This document shows positions 44,278-55,655 of a DNA stretch of 64,000 nucleotides, piece after piece. The stretch comes from Paraphoma chrysanthemicola (lineage: Eukaryota > Ascomycota > Dothideomycetes > Pleosporales > Phaeosphaeriaceae). The notes under the pieces are model-generated. The model made no database searches and had not been told where the DNA came from. It worked only from the letters and a program-made list of their open reading frames with translations. Positions within the stretch are counted from its first letter, which is position 1; every line of letters begins with the position of its first letter. A program made the translations under genes and the position numbers. The stretch is taken from NCBI GenBank assembly GCA_020744225.1, contig JAGMWG010000012.1:868001-932000 (forward strand). Direction: 5' to 3'.

Positions 44278-46086
44278 TCAATGATAGAACACGGTATCCT
44301 CTAAGCCGTCCGTCACGAGAGGCCAAGTCGTAACGATTGACGAGCCCGGTGTCTTACACAAAGGCAAGCCGACTAAGTCGAATGTCTCTAAACTCATGAC
44401 ATGAAGATAAAACATCAGCGCATCTTCTGGATTCCAGTGTATCTGAAAGTTGTCAAATTCGCCACACTCGATGGAGGGTTGTGCATGCCCATTTCTACTA
44501 GCCATTCCGATGATGGTGAATTGGCCAGATTGGTCGGGTCGTACGATTAAGGCAACGAGATGATGGGAAATATGACTGTGGTGGTCCGTCGCCGGGTACA
44601 AAAACAGATCACCAACCTTGGTACTCGGAGGTGCTGTGGCTATTGTCATTGAGTTGTACTCGAGCAGCGTGTTACACCTGCCATCCATTGTCGATTGGGA
44701 GTGACGCACGGCAATCCTGTCGCGCTCGTTGGGAGACGACGGGTGGATTCTCGCCGCACACCATGCAGGTTCTATAAGCACGGATTGGTGGCCTTGTGTT
44801 CCCTTCTCATTCGTCGGTAGCTCATATTTCCCTGTTCCTGAATTCTCATCTGGGCATAGTTCAATTCGGGAATTACGTGCGGCCATAGTTGCATGTACGA
44901 GTGGATGTGAGGGTGAAAGATGGAAGACGCGGGTCACTGTTTCCACTGAAATATACAGATCGCTTTGGGCCCATGGATAGATTAAGCCAAGTACTTCTAT
45001 AGCAAGCTTAAGAACGTTTTTCCCGTAATTAGGCTCGGGTTTGATGTTCGGGGACCAATCCACGAGAGATAGAATGCCATAGATCTTATCGCGAGTATCC
45101 GCACAATGAAGGTTACTGACATATTCTAGTGTTGGAACCAGAGTCCGCGGTCGCAGATTTCCAGAGGCAAGCGCAAGCGAGGCTCGCTGGGGTCCGGTGG
45201 ATTCGAAGATATTTTCGATAGACTGGAAGTTCCCACGCCATAGAGTGCTTTTGGCCAGAACCGCATAGCTATACCACGCCAGTCGCCCTATCAGCGTTCC
45301 GCCATCAAAAGCGCGACATTTTCCGCACCCCCAGATCCATGCTTCGAACAAATGACTAAGGGCTAGCACCAAGCTGGACTTCAGAATGTCTGGCCCACAA
45401 ACGTATGTCACAGTACGGCCCATCTGGAGCTCTTGCAGTACCCAGACACGTGTAAAGTAAGAACGATTGGTGAAGGCCTCGAATGCAAGGGCTAGCCGTC
45501 TGCGAGTCCATATACTCATCGAGAAAACGCCACGAAATATTAACCGCTTGTTCCAATCAAGAAAAGGCTCAGGTTCCCAGCTCGTGTTGTATCCAGTGCT
45601 TTCGATCTCCCGGATCCAGCTGTAGATAGTTTCCAATGAGCCTGCCTTTTTCTTGCATATCAAAACAAGTTGCTCGCTGTCATCCGCGTGAGGCCCAACA
45701 CATGCGAAGACTTGTGACGACTTCTTATAAAGTTCGCCCATAAAGGCGACCTGGTGACCCCTCTCGCGAATGTTGCTTTGGTCGATGCAGATGGCATCTA
45801 GCCACACATACTGCCGATGATTCTTGATGTTATGGAAAACTTGCTGAAGCGCATATTCACAGTTCTTGCGTACAAGCATGCATCTTTCATTGACTGTGAT
45901 GTCGGTTGTCGACTTAGGATCACCCCAGGTGTACGAGATCGCGACGTAAGGCGGAGCGTTATCGAACTCCCATGTGGACAATGTGCAGATCACATGCTGT
46001 CCGAAATCGCCTTGCAGTATCTCAAGGAGCCGTATATGCCGTGGCGAGTCCGGAAGCGGGTCATGTGAGAAATCTGGGAGCGACAT
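44278..46086 (-). CDS. HET-domain (heterokaryon incompatibility) protein
   Basis: Single-exon 602-residue protein. I start at ATG 46086 (MSLPDFSHDPLPDSPRHIRL); the frame extends upstream to a TTG, which is not a fungal start. The HET block is complete: IRLLEILQG, PPYVAISYTWGDP, the middle signature YVWLDAICIDQSNIRERGHQV, and MGELYKKSSQVFACVG. In filamentous ascomycetes HET domains trigger cell death after fusion of incompatible strains, and many family members have no known partner. The remainder, with a TRVWVLQELQMG motif and DTRDKIYGILSLVDW, is the standard HET C-terminal extension. No NACHT, WD or other partner domain is seen. Confidence 0.92.
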   Translation of the reverse strand: MSLPDFSHDPLPDSPRHIRLLEILQGDFGQHVICTLSTWEFDNAPPYVAISYTWGDPKSTTDITVNERCMLVRKNCEYALQQVFHNIKNHRQYVWLDAICIDQSNIRERGHQVAFMGELYKKSSQVFACVGPHADDSEQLVLICKKKAGSLETIYSWIREIESTGYNTSWEPEPFLDWNKRLIFRGVFSMSIWTRRRLALAFEAFTNRSYFTRVWVLQELQMGRTVTYVCGPDILKSSLVLALSHLFEAWIWGCGKCRAFDGGTLIGRLAWYSYAVLAKSTLWRGNFQSIENIFESTGPQRASLALASGNLRPRTLVPTLEYVSNLHCADTRDKIYGILSLVDWSPNIKPEPNYGKNVLKLAIEVLGLIYPWAQSDLYISVETVTRVFHLSPSHPLVHATMAARNSRIELCPDENSGTGKYELPTNEKGTQGHQSVLIEPAWCAARIHPSSPNERDRIAVRHSQSTMDGRCNTLLEYNSMTIATAPPSTKVGDLFLYPATDHHSHISHHLVALIVRPDQSGQFTIIGMASRNGHAQPSIECGEFDNFQIHWNPEDALMFYLHVMSLETFDLVGLPLCKTPGSSIVTTWPLVTDGLEDTVFYH

Positions 46087-46806
46087 CGCACTGGCTACCT
46101 TGCCATTCAACGCTGCGCGGATCAGGTTCCTGGTAAGGCTGGCATGTGAACATGTGCACGTGCTATGATGACGCTTGAGACGATGACTGCCACAGGAAAA
46201 GAAATACTAGAGCAATATTAAGTGACATACAAATACAATGAGGACGTGCGCAGCGATTGCAGATGGTTCCAATACAAGTGTAATTTTTCCATAGTCTTTG
46301 CTGATATTGAAATTCATGCTTAGCTTTGCTGATTCATCCCACATTAGCGTCTTGGCGCTCCTTTTCTTACATCCCTTCCCAGATGTATCTTGTGCGTTCG
46401 AAGAACAAAACGTGTGTAATGTTGCCAGTGCATAGCTGAGTAGGCTCTTTCGAGAACATCAAGCGATGTGTGGTGATTCGCACCCTGCACACTCTGTTGT
46501 ATGATCGGGCGTAAAGGTGTATCCTCTCGCTTCGTCTATCCGATATGCTGATCATTGCTAGTCGTATGGCTTGTAAATATCATCTGTGCTTGATGCATTG
46601 TGTTCATTGACTATAACCTCGGGGTCCGAGATTACATCGGTATCAATGTGTGCACGACTATATTCAGTGTTCAATAACGCAGAGCATTAAGGATTAACAC
46701 GGATGTGGATACTAGTAGACATGCTATACGATGTTATCATGGGAAACGCAAACTTTGAGACGCACCTGCATACAACGACGCTTGAATTCTCACACCACCA
46801 CGGCCT
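46087..46806. other. Intergenic region
   Basis: It holds the HET gene promoter and the 3' end of the Ser/Thr-rich membrane protein gene, both on the minus strand. The region is AT-rich (46,200-46,720). No gene is seen. Confidence 0.4.
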
Positions 46807-47712
46807 TTACCTACTCGAGACTACCGACTCAGCCTCCGGAATCGTATCCAAACCCCCTTGCACTGGCGTCGGCTTCCCACGCTTCAGCCTCGCCTTCCCA
46901 TCGCCAGTGAAACGCCTCGGCGACACAAGCGGCCTAGGAATATCATCCAATCTCGGAGCAGCTCCTATTCCAGACATCGGATACAATTGACCTAGGTGTG
47001 GCAGTACATAGTCCTGGTCGACGGCTTTCTTTTTGTCTTTTCGTCCGCCACCACCAAAGCAATTACACACATTGATACCGCGGTAATGTGCGCTGATTGT
47101 GTAGAAGAGTAGACCGAGCAGTACTGCGCCGATGATGGAACCCACCACTATACCGGCGATTGAGCCGATTTGCTTGCCGTTGTCTGTGGAGAAGGGTCCG
47201 TTTGTGCTTGTAGCCGATGGCTGTGAAGTGGCGGCTGAGGTGGGAAGCAGGGTCGAACTTGAGACTTTATCGGTACTAGTAAGGAAAGAGCTTTCAGTGG
47301 ACGAAGTTATTGTTGAGTTTGGTAGTGTAGACGACGTGGCAGAACTGGGCGCTTTGGTGCTATCGCTGGTTCGAGTGACTTCCCTTGTAGATGAACGTGT
47401 CCCAGTGATCCATGGGTTAGAATCAGAGGACGAAATGGGTCGCGCGGGCGTTGAGCTTGGCGAGGCATGCGACTGCGTAGGTGATCCTAGAGTGGTGAAG
47501 GTGCTTGATCGTGGCTCGACGCTGACGGTGATTGTTGGCAATGCTGCTGAAGTCTGCCTGGGAGTGAAAGATGGTATCCAAGCTTCCTGGCGGGCCACCA
47601 GCAATCGCGTGGATCCGGACTGCAGTGATAGGGAGCTGCCTTTGAGGTCGAATGCCGCCGAGTTTGCCAATGTGCTCGTTAGTGCTAGATTGTTGGAAAT
47701 CGGAATGTACAT
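46807..47712 (-). CDS. Ser/Thr-rich single-pass membrane protein
   Basis: 301 residues: a Ser/Thr/Pro-rich region (about 40-180, ideal for O-mannosylation), then one transmembrane helix in the stretch IGSIAGIVVGSIIGAVLLGL, a Cys pair (VCNCFGGGGRKDKKK) that could be palmitoylated, and a Pro/Arg-rich cytoplasmic tail. The layout matches Wsc/Mid2-like cell-wall stress sensors and similar fungal surface proteins. No classical N-terminal signal peptide or WSC cysteine domain is visible: the protein opens MYIPISNNLALTSTL, so a missed 5' exon is possible. I do not name a family. Confidence 0.7.
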   Translation of the reverse strand: MYIPISNNLALTSTLANSAAFDLKGSSLSLQSGSTRLLVARQEAWIPSFTPRQTSAALPTITVSVEPRSSTFTTLGSPTQSHASPSSTPARPISSSDSNPWITGTRSSTREVTRTSDSTKAPSSATSSTLPNSTITSSTESSFLTSTDKVSSSTLLPTSAATSQPSATSTNGPFSTDNGKQIGSIAGIVVGSIIGAVLLGLLFYTISAHYRGINVCNCFGGGGRKDKKKAVDQDYVLPHLGQLYPMSGIGAAPRLDDIPRPLVSPRRFTGDGKARLKRGKPTPVQGGLDTIPEAESVVSSR

Positions 47713-48572
47713 ATTATTCTGCCTCGATTTTGAAGCCGGACAAAGCTACGCGGGCGGAAGTGCGAGCGAAGTATAAGTGCCCCCTTGTTAGGCCATGCGT
47801 GAACATACACTGTGAAAATGTGAACGCAGATTGCTTTGTTCAAGCATGTGTGAGCATGAGGAACGGTCACGAATTTCTGAGTGGCAAAACCCTTGAAGCT
47901 TTTATATTCATATTGGTTTGACTCAGGACCTGTGACAAAACGCGAGTGAAGAGGGAGCATGGCTGTGAAGATGTGACAAGTTAGGGTTCCGTTGGGCGCT
48001 CTTCAAACCTTGCGTTTCTCCTACCCCTACTTCTTAAGTCGTGAACTGACTATTATATATTTGAGAATTGAGATTTGAATGTAATGACTGTATGCATCGT
48101 GCAATCAAATTCTCATAGCAATCAGCAGTTTTACCGCCGTGTTCTAAGAGTTTCTCCGCGCCTTCACAGTCGTGCAACACATTCTCCATATTTCCATGAT
48201 CTATTGGCGCCATTATGTAAGTAGATGTACGCCACAGGATAATCCTAGCCAGTCAAATTGTTCGAAATAGTTGCAGCTCTTGTTTTCGCTGCACCTTTTC
48301 CCTTGCTAAAGTGTCCTTGAACGCACGGCAGTAGCTAATCTGCCTTCTTCCTAGACAGGAGAGAATGGTATCACTGCAGTCTGAATTCTTCTATTCTATC
48401 CTGGTTGCTCATGAGCGGGTGTGTGCGCACGCAGAATCTGTGACGGCGGCAGTGAAGCGCAAACATGGCAATCAAGAACGTTACAGGAGGACGATGGAGT
48501 GAAGTTAATCAGCATAATGTATAATTTCTATTGTTTCTGTAGATGACGTAGAAGGTCTTCTGAGGTGCAAAG
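47713..48572. other. Intergenic region
   Basis: It holds the promoter of the Ser/Thr-rich membrane protein gene and the terminator of the GH71 gene. AT-rich around 48,040-48,200. Nothing else is supported. Confidence 0.4.
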
Positions 48573-50140
48573 CTACCACCGTCGAGCGCGCAATGAAGAT
48601 GCTCCCGATAAAGCGACGGGGGAAGCTGCGGCGGCACCCTCCACATCCTTTCCGGCCACGGCCCTCAAGCTTACACCACCTGTTGCCTTGGCAGCGGCAG
48701 CACGGATAGGAAGCGAAGGCGTTGGTGCGCACTGATAGCCAGCAGGAACGCTGGATGTAATAGCACTGTTATCGACCAAGACATCGGGCGCAGCAGGAGG
48801 TACGGTACCAACGTAGGCGTTGAAGTTGTAGATGCCGCAAGGGCAAGTGTTGACAATGTCACGCTCAGACGTGGCGCTAAAGACTTCAGTTGCGCCGTGC
48901 TTGAGGGAGAACTTCTGAGAACCGACGCCCATGGGCAGCTTGTGAAGGCTGACACCAGCGGGTGCCTCGAAGTCCTTGGTCGTTGAGCCAGACGTGACCG
49001 TGACGGTACCAGCAGTCTTGAGCAGGGCGACAACGAATACTTCATCTGTCATCAGGTCCCAGCCGTTGGGCTTGCCGAGGTTGTCTCCGCTGCAGGTGAT
49101 GTCCTTCGGCGTTGGGCGGTACCAGTACACGAGCTTCTCGTCCGTTACCGAGACACTAGTGGAGCCAGCCTTGTATGCGGCAATGTATGGCTTTGCCATC
49201 TCGAGCCAGCCTCCGTGTGGCATGTCGTTGACCCATTTACTGTGGCCATCATCGTAGTGCTGCCCTGCTAGAGGTCCGACATAGGCGGATTCGCCAAAGT
49301 CATTCCAGGTGACGATCTCGATGAATCGCGGTGCAAGCGTGAGGATCTCATTCCATCGCGTGAACCAGAGATCGTTGCTTTGAAACACCCAATTCTTGCG
49401 ATAGCTGACCCAGTCTCCATAATGAGTGGAGAACCAGGGCGAGACTGGTGCCATGTAGCGCTCTTTCGATCCAGTGTACCTTACATAAGCAGCGTCGCCC
49501 CAGATGTCATTACTAGGTCCAGTTGTTCCGGGGTTGTTCATGCCATCGGATGGCCAGCCCATCCAGTTGAAGAAGCCATCGGTACCGGTCTGGTCGCTGC
49601 CGACGTACCAGTTTGGCAAGAAGAAAATGTCGCTTTCCGCTGCCGCCTCGACAGCAGCAACATCAAGACCGGGACCGGCAAAGGTCGAAACGAAGGGCTT
49701 GTTATCGATCTTCAGCTGGCCTGGGTTGTCTTTGAATGCTTTGATCCTATCGGCGACACTGGCTGGGTCGCCCACAGCGAAAAGTCCGTCATTGAAGTCG
49801 AAGGAGATGAAAACCTTGATGCCCACACGCGCTGCAGATTCGTAGGCATAGCCCAGCTGCGTGTTGGAAACGTCAGGTCCCATATTCAACGCGAAAGCGT
49901 CGATGCCAGCTGCTTTGGCAAGCTCAAACTCTGCGTCGTACGCAGCCGAGCTGGCACGATTGCCTACTATGCCCATCTATACTCATTAGCTGGGAACAAT
50001 TAAGTATCTTCTGCAGCGCTCACCATGAAATGGGCGAAGACATAGCGGTCAGCACTCTGCCTTTCTTCGAGTGCCTTGGGCGTGGAAGCTCCAGCCAATG
50101 CTGCCAGAAGGCCTACTGCTAGCGATAGTGTCGAACGCAT
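48573..50140 (-). CDS. Secreted GH71 alpha-1,3-glucanase (mutanase)
   Basis: Two exons (50140-50024 and 49976-48573) encode 506 residues. The first exon supplies the signal peptide (MRSTLSLAVGLLAALAGAS) and the family start RYVFAHFM, which continues into MGIVGNRASSAAYDAEFELA. The GH71 body is recognised by IDAFALNMGPDVS, IKVFISFDFNDG, KPFVSTFAGPG, DIFFLPNWYVGSD and FIEIVTWNDFGESAYVGP. These enzymes cut alpha-1,3-glucan, either in the fungus's own cell wall (separation, autolysis) or in other fungi. The long frame alone starts in the middle of the domain, so the first exon is essential. After the domain comes a C-terminal region (to about residue 506) ending in an Ala/Ser-rich tail. Confidence 0.93.
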
Positions 50141-50696
50141 CTTCAAATGACCTTGAACGTAGCGCAGTGATCGCAGAAGAGTGGTGGCAAACAGAAGCGT
50201 GGTGTGCGACAGGGCGACTTACATACTTGCATCGGTCTTGGTGTTGCATCCTTCATCGGAGTCCCAAAATAACTATGAAGAAAGCTTCGGGGTCCCCTGC
50301 GAGGTACCCGCTGCCAGTGGCTAATCTGGCAAGTCGGTACATATTTGGTCTAGCGAAACAAGCCTGACCAATCGCATCCAAACAAATGCTGCATGAACTG
50401 GGGTTTCACAATGACTGAGCGGAAATTGCCCCGAGCCTAAGTGGCCTGCCGAAGGATCGCTAGCAACGTGCCTGTGAAAACAGGTAGCGGTAGGGCTGCT
50501 TAATCTGAAAGCGCGCGATCGTTATTATGTTCATCGACTCGATGTGCCAAGACAGCAAGAGGACATGGATCAGAGTAAGCGGATTCTGCGACATGTAAAA
50601 GTGGGCTGCATAGTCACATTATTCGTTGAGGAGCCCTACAGGCATGCACAATCGTGCAAGCATCGCGCAGTGGGTGGTGGCCGTATATTCGGGGCT
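50141..50696. other. Intergenic region
   Basis: Between the GH71 start and the 3' end of the GlcG/HbpS gene. It holds the GH71 promoter. Nothing else is recognised. Confidence 0.4.
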
Positions 50697-51143
50697 TTAC
50701 AGCTTCGCCTTCAACCCAAAGCTCTTCTCAACCGCCTCGACTCCTCTCTTCGCAACGTCCTCATCCTGGCTCGGTGTTCCAGTACTGCAGCCAATAGCTC
50801 CAACAACCACACCATCTTTTACGATCGGTATACCGCCAGCGATAGTCATGAAGCGTCCGCTGTTGCTGTGGTTGATGCCATATGCGGGTCCGCCTGGCCA
50901 TACATTTTCTTTGTAAATTGAGGTTGGCGCGCGATGACCAGCTGCCGTGTAGGCCTTGTCGATTGCGATATTGATTGATGTGAATTTTGCGCCCTCCATG
51001 CGGGCGAATGCGAGAAGATGGCACGCATTGTCGACAATTGCGATGTTCATTGGTATCTTAATCTCCTTCGAACGAGCTTCAGCAGCCGCTAACGCGGTCT
51101 TTGCACCATCAAGGGTCAGAACGGGTACGGTCTTTGTTGACAT
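50697..51143 (-). CDS. GlcG/HbpS-family protein
   Basis: Single-exon 148-residue protein; I start at ATG 51143 (MSTKTVPVLTLDGA), not at the upstream GTG that extends the frame. It shows the family pattern: A-x-A-x-A-x-S (AAAEARSKEIKIPMNIAIVD) with DNACHLLAFARMEGA, SINIAIDKAYTAAGHRAPT, FMTIAGGIPIVKDGVVVGAIG and a conserved SQDEDVAKRGVEAVE ending. The family includes the bacterial haem-binding HbpS and the glycolate-operon protein GlcG. In fungi it often lies near oxidation or degradation genes. The biochemical role is not established, and the fungal proteins are possibly of bacterial origin. No signal peptide is visible. Confidence 0.92.
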   Translation of the reverse strand: MSTKTVPVLTLDGAKTALAAAEARSKEIKIPMNIAIVDNACHLLAFARMEGAKFTSINIAIDKAYTAAGHRAPTSIYKENVWPGGPAYGINHSNSGRFMTIAGGIPIVKDGVVVGAIGCSTGTPSQDEDVAKRGVEAVEKSFGLKAKL

Positions 51144-52138
51144 GGTGATACAGAGGGTTGGGAGTTTTGGTGAGACTTCGTGCACGTCGGTTCGATTCAG
51201 AGAGCGCCTGTTGAGTTGTTATGGCATCGCGGAACTGCGTCGGATAGTGCAGGAGTTTATCGCGAACCTCCACCAGTGCCTCGGCCGGAAGGCGTGACGT
51301 AACCATTCGCTAAGGAAGGTTTAGCCGAGACGCAGGACTCCATGTTGCTACCATAATTCTGCCTTCTTCACCCACACTGAACGACATGTTCATAATCTCA
51401 CTTAAGCATAATGTCGCTCAATCTGTGATCCTCAGCCATTGGAGTTATTACTCGATGTACTCAAAACCGCGACGCTTCGATGAGAGTACACTCCTAGGAC
51501 GGATAGTATTGTCATTGACAAGATTAAAGTTTCATCAACAGCATAGCTTCAATTGAAGGATCTTGCTCCTCTTGGACAATTGCGAAGTATTTGTTGCTTC
51601 AATAGCGGCACGCATACTACCTTGGCTGAGCAGCACGACCTAGCTGTCAACAGACCCTTTCTTTCCCTCATGTCGTCTCTCATGCCGTCTTGTCACACTT
51701 GGTTCTGTTTACAGTGTTGATTTCGAACGCAGAACTCCAGAATCTGGGCATTTGTAATACAATTATCGCAGGGTACCAAAGATCTCACGCCACACACGAT
51801 CTGTCTTTACTTCTTAGTCTTTCCAAGCAAGCCACTGGGATGTATTCCGGTAAAGATTGGAAGTTAACATCCAGGTTGAGGCATATCACGACTTACCATT
51901 TTGCTGCACAGTTTCGACGAACGTGGCTAATGGCGCTACGTCGTTGCTGGTGGTGCTTAAGCGTTCGAGCAGGCGTCCGTTTCCAGTCCCGCCAAGTGCT
52001 CCTGGTGAAGGTGAAAACAGATTTTCCTCATTTCGTTGAGATATTACTAAAAAGGTCGCCCATGCTCCCTATCTAGTAGTTTACTTCTCACTCTGATCGT
52101 GATCCTGTCAACTCGCCCTTGTGAGGTGTCGATCAACC
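51144..52138. other. Divergent intergenic region (GlcG/HbpS / 715-aa protein)
   Basis: About 1 kb with both promoters and long AT-rich stretches. No gene is supported, and a plus frame at 51690-52076 has no domain content. Confidence 0.4.
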
Positions 52139-54337
52139 ATGGGTACCTACGATAGCCCAAATCTCAAGTCGGCAGCGGATATTCTGGCGCGGCAGTCTCG
52201 CCCTCAGCGCAACTCGACCTGGATCCCAAAAACACGCGACTGGCGCTACGCGACCGGTGTCATCCAACACGATGACTTCGAGGACGCGCCCAAAGCACGA
52301 TCTGTGTGGGACACGATGGATTACGACTACCAAACCAACGCCGCGAGGATCCAACTGGGCACAACTCGCAGTCGAACTGGCAGCGGATTAGGAAGCGACC
52401 CTGGGACGACCGATACGGCTTCAGTTGTGCAAGCCCTGGACAGCACGGAAATGATGTCCACGTCTGAGTCGCCGAGTTTGGAGCTGCAGAAGACTGTGGC
52501 ATACAAACCCATGACTTTGAGGAAGTATGCATGGGCGCAGGTTACAACGTACAAACGCATCGAATCTGGCAATGCGGGGGGCGAGGAACCAAAATATGAA
52601 ATCAAGGGCCACATTGTTCGCCTGCACTTCACTGGCAAGAGAAGAACGCGGATTCAAGACATAGTGGCACGATCTCCGCAGCCAACTCCGATGCCAGCTC
52701 GATTAGATCGCACTCATTCGTTGGTAGCCAATCCAACCCCAACGCCACGACTGTCTTCACCGATCACACCAGCGACCTCGCGAACCGCCTTGACTATCCA
52801 CAGCCCCCATATGCTGGACTCGATTGAGTCTCTATACACTTTCCCCTTATTCCAACGTGCCTGGGTGGACGAAACGTACAGCTTCAATGCAAAGAGTGTG
52901 TGTTCAACTCTACGCGGCCCAGACGCAAAGGACGTGGAGAACCTTGGAGCCAACTACGGCTGGTATCACGATGCGCCTCACGTGGACGCCATCTTCCCAC
53001 CAGGTATACCGCTCTCTGCGAAAGAGATATGCGCATTCTACCCACATCATGTGCGTTGGAAGGGCGTGATGATCAGGCTTACAAATAACGACTATCGCGG
53101 GGCGGACATCATGGGCATGCAGGTACGCTCTTTGGTATCGTGTGCTCTATAGTATCGTAGCTTACTCTTCAAGGCCCATTTCCGTGGCACTCCGGATCAT
53201 CATACACCTGCAGCCTACATGAACAACTACCAGCGCGACATCGTCAAGACTGCTATTCCTGGGTTCAAGACCGCCACATACAAAGGTAGATCGGATTTCA
53301 ATTTGCGCACCGACCATCTTGCTCCTGGCCCTTACCTTCGGAGCTTTCGAAAGGGCTTTAGCCTGCCGACTTTTGACGACCTGTTGCGAGGGTTGCAACA
53401 TCTCCCGACAGGGCTTGATGCACGCGACCTGACACAGTGCCTCTCGTGGTATCTCGGCATCCGCGAATCGTTCACGCCGAAGCTCAATCTGAATGTGCTG
53501 CACACACAGTCCCTAGTTCGCGCGCTTCGCCAACCGCTCAAGCCATTTGGACCTCAGAATCTCGATCGCAATGCTTTGGAGGAGTGGCGTACGAAAGGTT
53601 GTTTCGATGAAATGCCAGTCGAGTACAAGAAGCACGAGTCTCAGCATACGAATACGTTAAGGGGACCACAGCGTAAGACCCAACTATTTCTGGACTTCGA
53701 TGAAGAAGAAGTGCAGATGGACCTCAAACTACCCATCCGGCATATCCTGACTTTCCCTTTTCTCGCCTTACATGGCGTGGTCAGCGAGGCACTCAAGATG
53801 GGCATCGAGAAAGCGAAAATTCGCCAGGCTTCGCGGGAGCTTGACGCGAAACACGCTTTGGGAACGACGTGGGCTGCGCAATCTCCATCAAACGGAGAAA
53901 CTGCAATGACCGATGAGGATCAGCCAGGAGTAGCCGTAGAAGTGGACCTATGTGGCGAGTCCATGGTTGAGACGCCGAAGAAACCATACCGCATCCCGAA
54001 ACGCCCGCGGCCAGACGACATAGACACACCACCTCGTAGTGCCCCAATTGGACCGCGTGCGCTCGCTCCAGCTTCTCCCTACTCGCCCTCACCACGACCT
54101 TATCATCGGGGACCAATGAGTCGTCCGTGGAACGTGCCGGCACCTTCATCAGCATGCATGCCACCACAGCAGGAGCAAGGATCTGTGTACGGTCGCCGAG
54201 ACTTACCTTCTATTCGACCTGACCCACGTCGTGGCGGAAGATACTTAAATGGACTGATGCGCCCGCGAGCAGGCCCGAATGGGCGTGGCTATGATGCAGG
54301 CAGGGATGGATACGACGCATATGGGTGCCGACGTTGA
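52139..54337 (+). CDS. Unrecognised 715-residue protein
   Basis: Two exons, 52139-53122 and 53174-54337, joined in phase 0. I start at ATG 52139 (MGTYDSPNLKSAADILARQ); the frame can be read further back only to a GTG. Visible order: a globular-looking N-terminal part with WIPKTRDWRYATGVIQHDD and AYKPMTLRKYAWAQVTTYKR, a Pro/Thr-rich linker (SPQPTPMPARLDRTHSL), a central region with NNDYRGADIMGMQ joined to AHFRGTPDHH, then YLRSFRKGFSLPTFDDLLR and LTQCLSWYLGIRESF. The C terminus is basic and Pro/Arg/Gly-rich, with a possible nuclear-localisation cluster (KKPYRIPKRPRPDD) and RGG-like RGGRY. I do not recognise a family. The length and regular frame strongly indicate a real gene. Confidence 0.8.
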
Positions 54338-55655
54338 AATGCGTCTGGCAGAGCTTGTACGAATTGGCACTACATGATCTTGAAATGCGTGAAGCTTCTG
54401 TAATTGAGAAGTCGATCATCGTAATTGAACGCTGTAAATACACGTGATGCATCTTCCCTTTTCTTTCCCATCGTTCTTCTTGTTCCTCATTTGCTTATAT
54501 CCACCCGCCCAAAGTTCCTTAGTTTACACTCCCTCCCACAGCCGCCCCATACAGTCTTTTATCTCCCAGCATATCCACCACCTCCCACTACCGGCCCTCT
54601 ATCACCCAACTCCACCTCTTCCCTCCTCGCACGTGGAATGGGAATAGCATGTGATGTGATGTAGAGAGTGTAGCATATGGCTTGTGATAGTCGCATCTTC
54701 AACTCACTTTGTCCTTTGAGATATGCAGCGTACTGATGCATCTAAACAATAGGTTTTCAAGCCTCCATATACACGCTGTGAAGACTTCTTGGTATGTAAT
54801 TACATAGCCCGATGAGGATATTTGGATGTGGCGAATGTTATACGGTTTGTGGTGCTTTGTAGGCGAGCAAGTGCGGTAGTAGTGAAGATAGGTGACATAG
54901 CGTTGGTCGCTTATCGGTATTCACGAATGCCCAAATTGGACATTGTATTGGCGTGAAATTAAAAAGGCTTGTCAATTTGGTAGCTAGATTTGTGGTCCGG
55001 CTAGATTTGTAGAGCATGAGGCTGTGTCGTTGAATTTCATTAGATAAATGCAACCATGGTGACCGCGGCCTTCAATTTATTCACTCTTGCCTCCCGCAAT
55101 TGCGACAGAAACAAATCTGCTGAATCTTTAATAAATTGGATCAGGTCACTTGGGATGCTGCGGTCGTCGTTTTCGTGAAACAGGTACGGTGATCACTCTA
55201 TATAGACTTTGATTGAGGGTTTTGAATTATAAACATTATTATATTCCCGAGATCGATGAGGCTAACGATAGGGAGGGAATCGGCCAATGCTGCATTTGAT
55301 GGTTCGAGTGTGAAGGGCATGCTAGACGTGGAAACGGACGTGGAAACAAGTGAGGGATGCTGCCCAATCAGACCTCGGGAGCCAGGCAGATCTAGCGACA
55401 CATTAGGCATAGCGTGATCAGCTCACGCGACCCCACCAAAGCCGGTTCCAGGATGATAGTCGGCGGTCGTGTACGCGGCGCGGCTGTGTCGGTGGCGGCT
55501 CTTACGATGACCAGTCCGTACGGCTGCCCGTCCCTTCTTTAGCAACGACGAGCCTCTAGGCTGCAATTCTCCCTCTCTATCCCCCCAAACTTGTACAACT
55601 ACACCTCCTCAACCATCTCCGCGCATACAAGGGCGCTGTTCCGGAAGTCCGCATC
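54338..55655. other. Intergenic region of 1.3 kb
   Basis: It contains the terminator of the previous gene and the promoter of the next. It is AT-rich between 54,740 and 55,270, and pyrimidine-rich before the next ATG. No coding region is seen. Confidence 0.45.

Noticed and set aside
51189..51198. tRNA B-box-like ggttcgattc
   Set aside because: No A box and no acceptor stem pairing could be found around it.
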